Source of the DNA: Desulfobacteraceae bacterium
Lineage (GTDB): Bacteria > Desulfobacterota > Desulfobacteria > Desulfobacterales > ETH-SRB1
NCBI GenBank assembly: GCA_030638305.1
Contig: DAOWEW010000164.1
Span: 1-6,955, forward strand
Length of the DNA: 6,955 nt
Direction: 5' to 3'
The notes below the pieces were generated by a model. It had not been told where the DNA came from and searched no databases. It worked only from the letters and a program-made list of their open reading frames with translations. Positions 6,482-6,955 of the stretch are shown here, piece by piece (positions within the stretch are counted from its first letter, which is position 1; every line of letters begins with the position of its first letter). Position numbers and translations under genes: made by a program.

Positions 6482-6955
6482 TCAAAGGACAGAACATAAG
6501 GAACGTGGAGAACGTGGACGAGGCAAGTCGTTTATATCATGAATTACGCGTGCTTCCCATGATTTCTTATCTTTGAAAAATTTTTTCAGAAAAGCATGGT
6601 TAAAGAAATGGCCAGACTTGTTTAATATAACATGGCCTAAAAGAGGCATGCCAAGAAGAGAAAAATCACCTATGCAGTCGAGAATTTTATGTCTTACGAA
6701 CTCATCCGGAAAGCGTAAACCATCTTTGTTTAATATGTTTTTTCCGTCAAGCACTATGACATTATCCAGCGAACCTCCACGTGCAAAACCATACTTTTTC
6801 AAGTATTCAATTTCTTGAAGAAAACCAAAAGTTCTGGCTCTGCATATTTCTTTTTCAAAAACCTGATCCGACACATCTATGGAATATGATTGTTCTTTTA
6901 TTAGCGGATGATCATAATATATTGTACATGTGATTTTAAATTTTGATGCCGGATA
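6482..6955 (-). CDS. lpxC: UDP-3-O-acyl-N-acetylglucosamine deacetylase LpxC, C-terminal part (5' end outside window)
   Basis: The frame is open to the window edge and gives the last 157 residues of LpxC, the zinc deacetylase of the committed step of lipid A synthesis at the cytoplasmic face of the inner membrane. Numbering from the window edge, FKITCTIYYDHPLI opens domain II. ARTFGF (40-45), the GGSLDN loop (60-65), DGLRFPDEFVRHK (78-90) and ILDCIGDF (91-98) follow, giving zinc ligands H89 and D93 and the conserved D97. SGHFFNH contains the catalytic-type histidine H116. The first zinc histidine is outside the window. After SWEARVIHDINDLP the protein ends in PRPRSPRSLCSVL, partly encoded by a 9-bp tandem duplication. 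A GTG at 6874-6872 is internal, because homology continues upstream of it. ntrY follows after 90 bp on the same strand. Confidence 0.97.
   Translation of the reverse strand, partial: YPASKFKITCTIYYDHPLIKEQSYSIDVSDQVFEKEICRARTFGFLQEIEYLKKYGFARGGSLDNVIVLDGKNILNKDGLRFPDEFVRHKILDCIGDFSLLGMPLLGHVILNKSGHFFNHAFLKKFFKDKKSWEARVIHDINDLPRPRSPRSLCSVL
6501..6518. repeat. Perfect 9-bp tandem duplication in the 3' end of lpxC
   Basis: GAACGTGGA occurs twice head to tail (6501-6509 and 6510-6518). On the coding strand it yields two PRS units in the LpxC tail. Being a multiple of three, it leaves the frame intact. Confidence 0.85.

Noticed and set aside
6482..6874. A stand-alone 130-residue protein starting at GTG 6874
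   Set aside because: LpxC homology continues upstream in frame to position 6955; it is the C-terminal part of a truncated-by-window lpxC.
1..6955. Mobile element, CRISPR array, toxin-antitoxin or defence system
   Set aside because: No transposase, integrase, terminal inverted repeats, regularly spaced repeats, tRNA gene or unknown gene cluster is visible; all large frames are assignable housekeeping or regulatory genes.

Overview
The window looks like an ordinary chromosomal segment of a Gram-negative bacterium, rather AT-rich by eye. The best guess is Desulfobacterota (former Deltaproteobacteria), perhaps the Desulfobacterales. Three things point there: lpxC implies lipid A synthesis; the NtrX receiver carries the DIWMPG form I associate with that group; and GluRS has an insert (about residues 311-326, with FFTDPKA) that I recall from deltaproteobacterial GluRS proteins. 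The placement is inference from memory, not a search result.

Layout from left to right. Positions 1-407 (+) hold the 3' end of a radical-SAM tRNA methylthiotransferase, most likely mtaB. It converges on, and overlaps by 8 bp, a minus-strand gene at 400-1155 for a DjlA-like protein (glycine-rich membrane segment, TerB-like domain, C-terminal J domain). The rest is on the minus strand, in transcription order: the 3' part of lpxC (6955-6482), ntrY (6391-4157), ntrX (4119-2746), gltX (2728-1247), then the djlA-like gene. ntrY, ntrX and gltX are 37 and 17 bp apart and look like one operon. Gaps of about 90 bp before ntrY and before djlA hold stem-loops but no convincing terminator with a T tract. 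No stretch over 300 bp lacks a gene.

How the genes fit together. NtrY is a membrane histidine kinase and NtrX its cognate sigma54-type response regulator. Their position just downstream of lpxC, the committed step of lipid A synthesis, raises the possibility of an envelope-related role. gltX is a housekeeping gene that appears to be transcribed behind the two-component pair.

I found no mobile element, CRISPR array, tRNA/rRNA gene or obviously new system. The most distinctive point is that NtrX has GAFSEA in place of the GAFTGA loop by which activators of this family contact sigma54, together with an unusual recognition helix. Lesser points are an LpxC C-terminal tail built on a 9-bp tandem duplication, a GxDG variant in the GluRS active-site region, and back-to-back candidate terminators embedded in the overlapping ends of mtaB and djlA.
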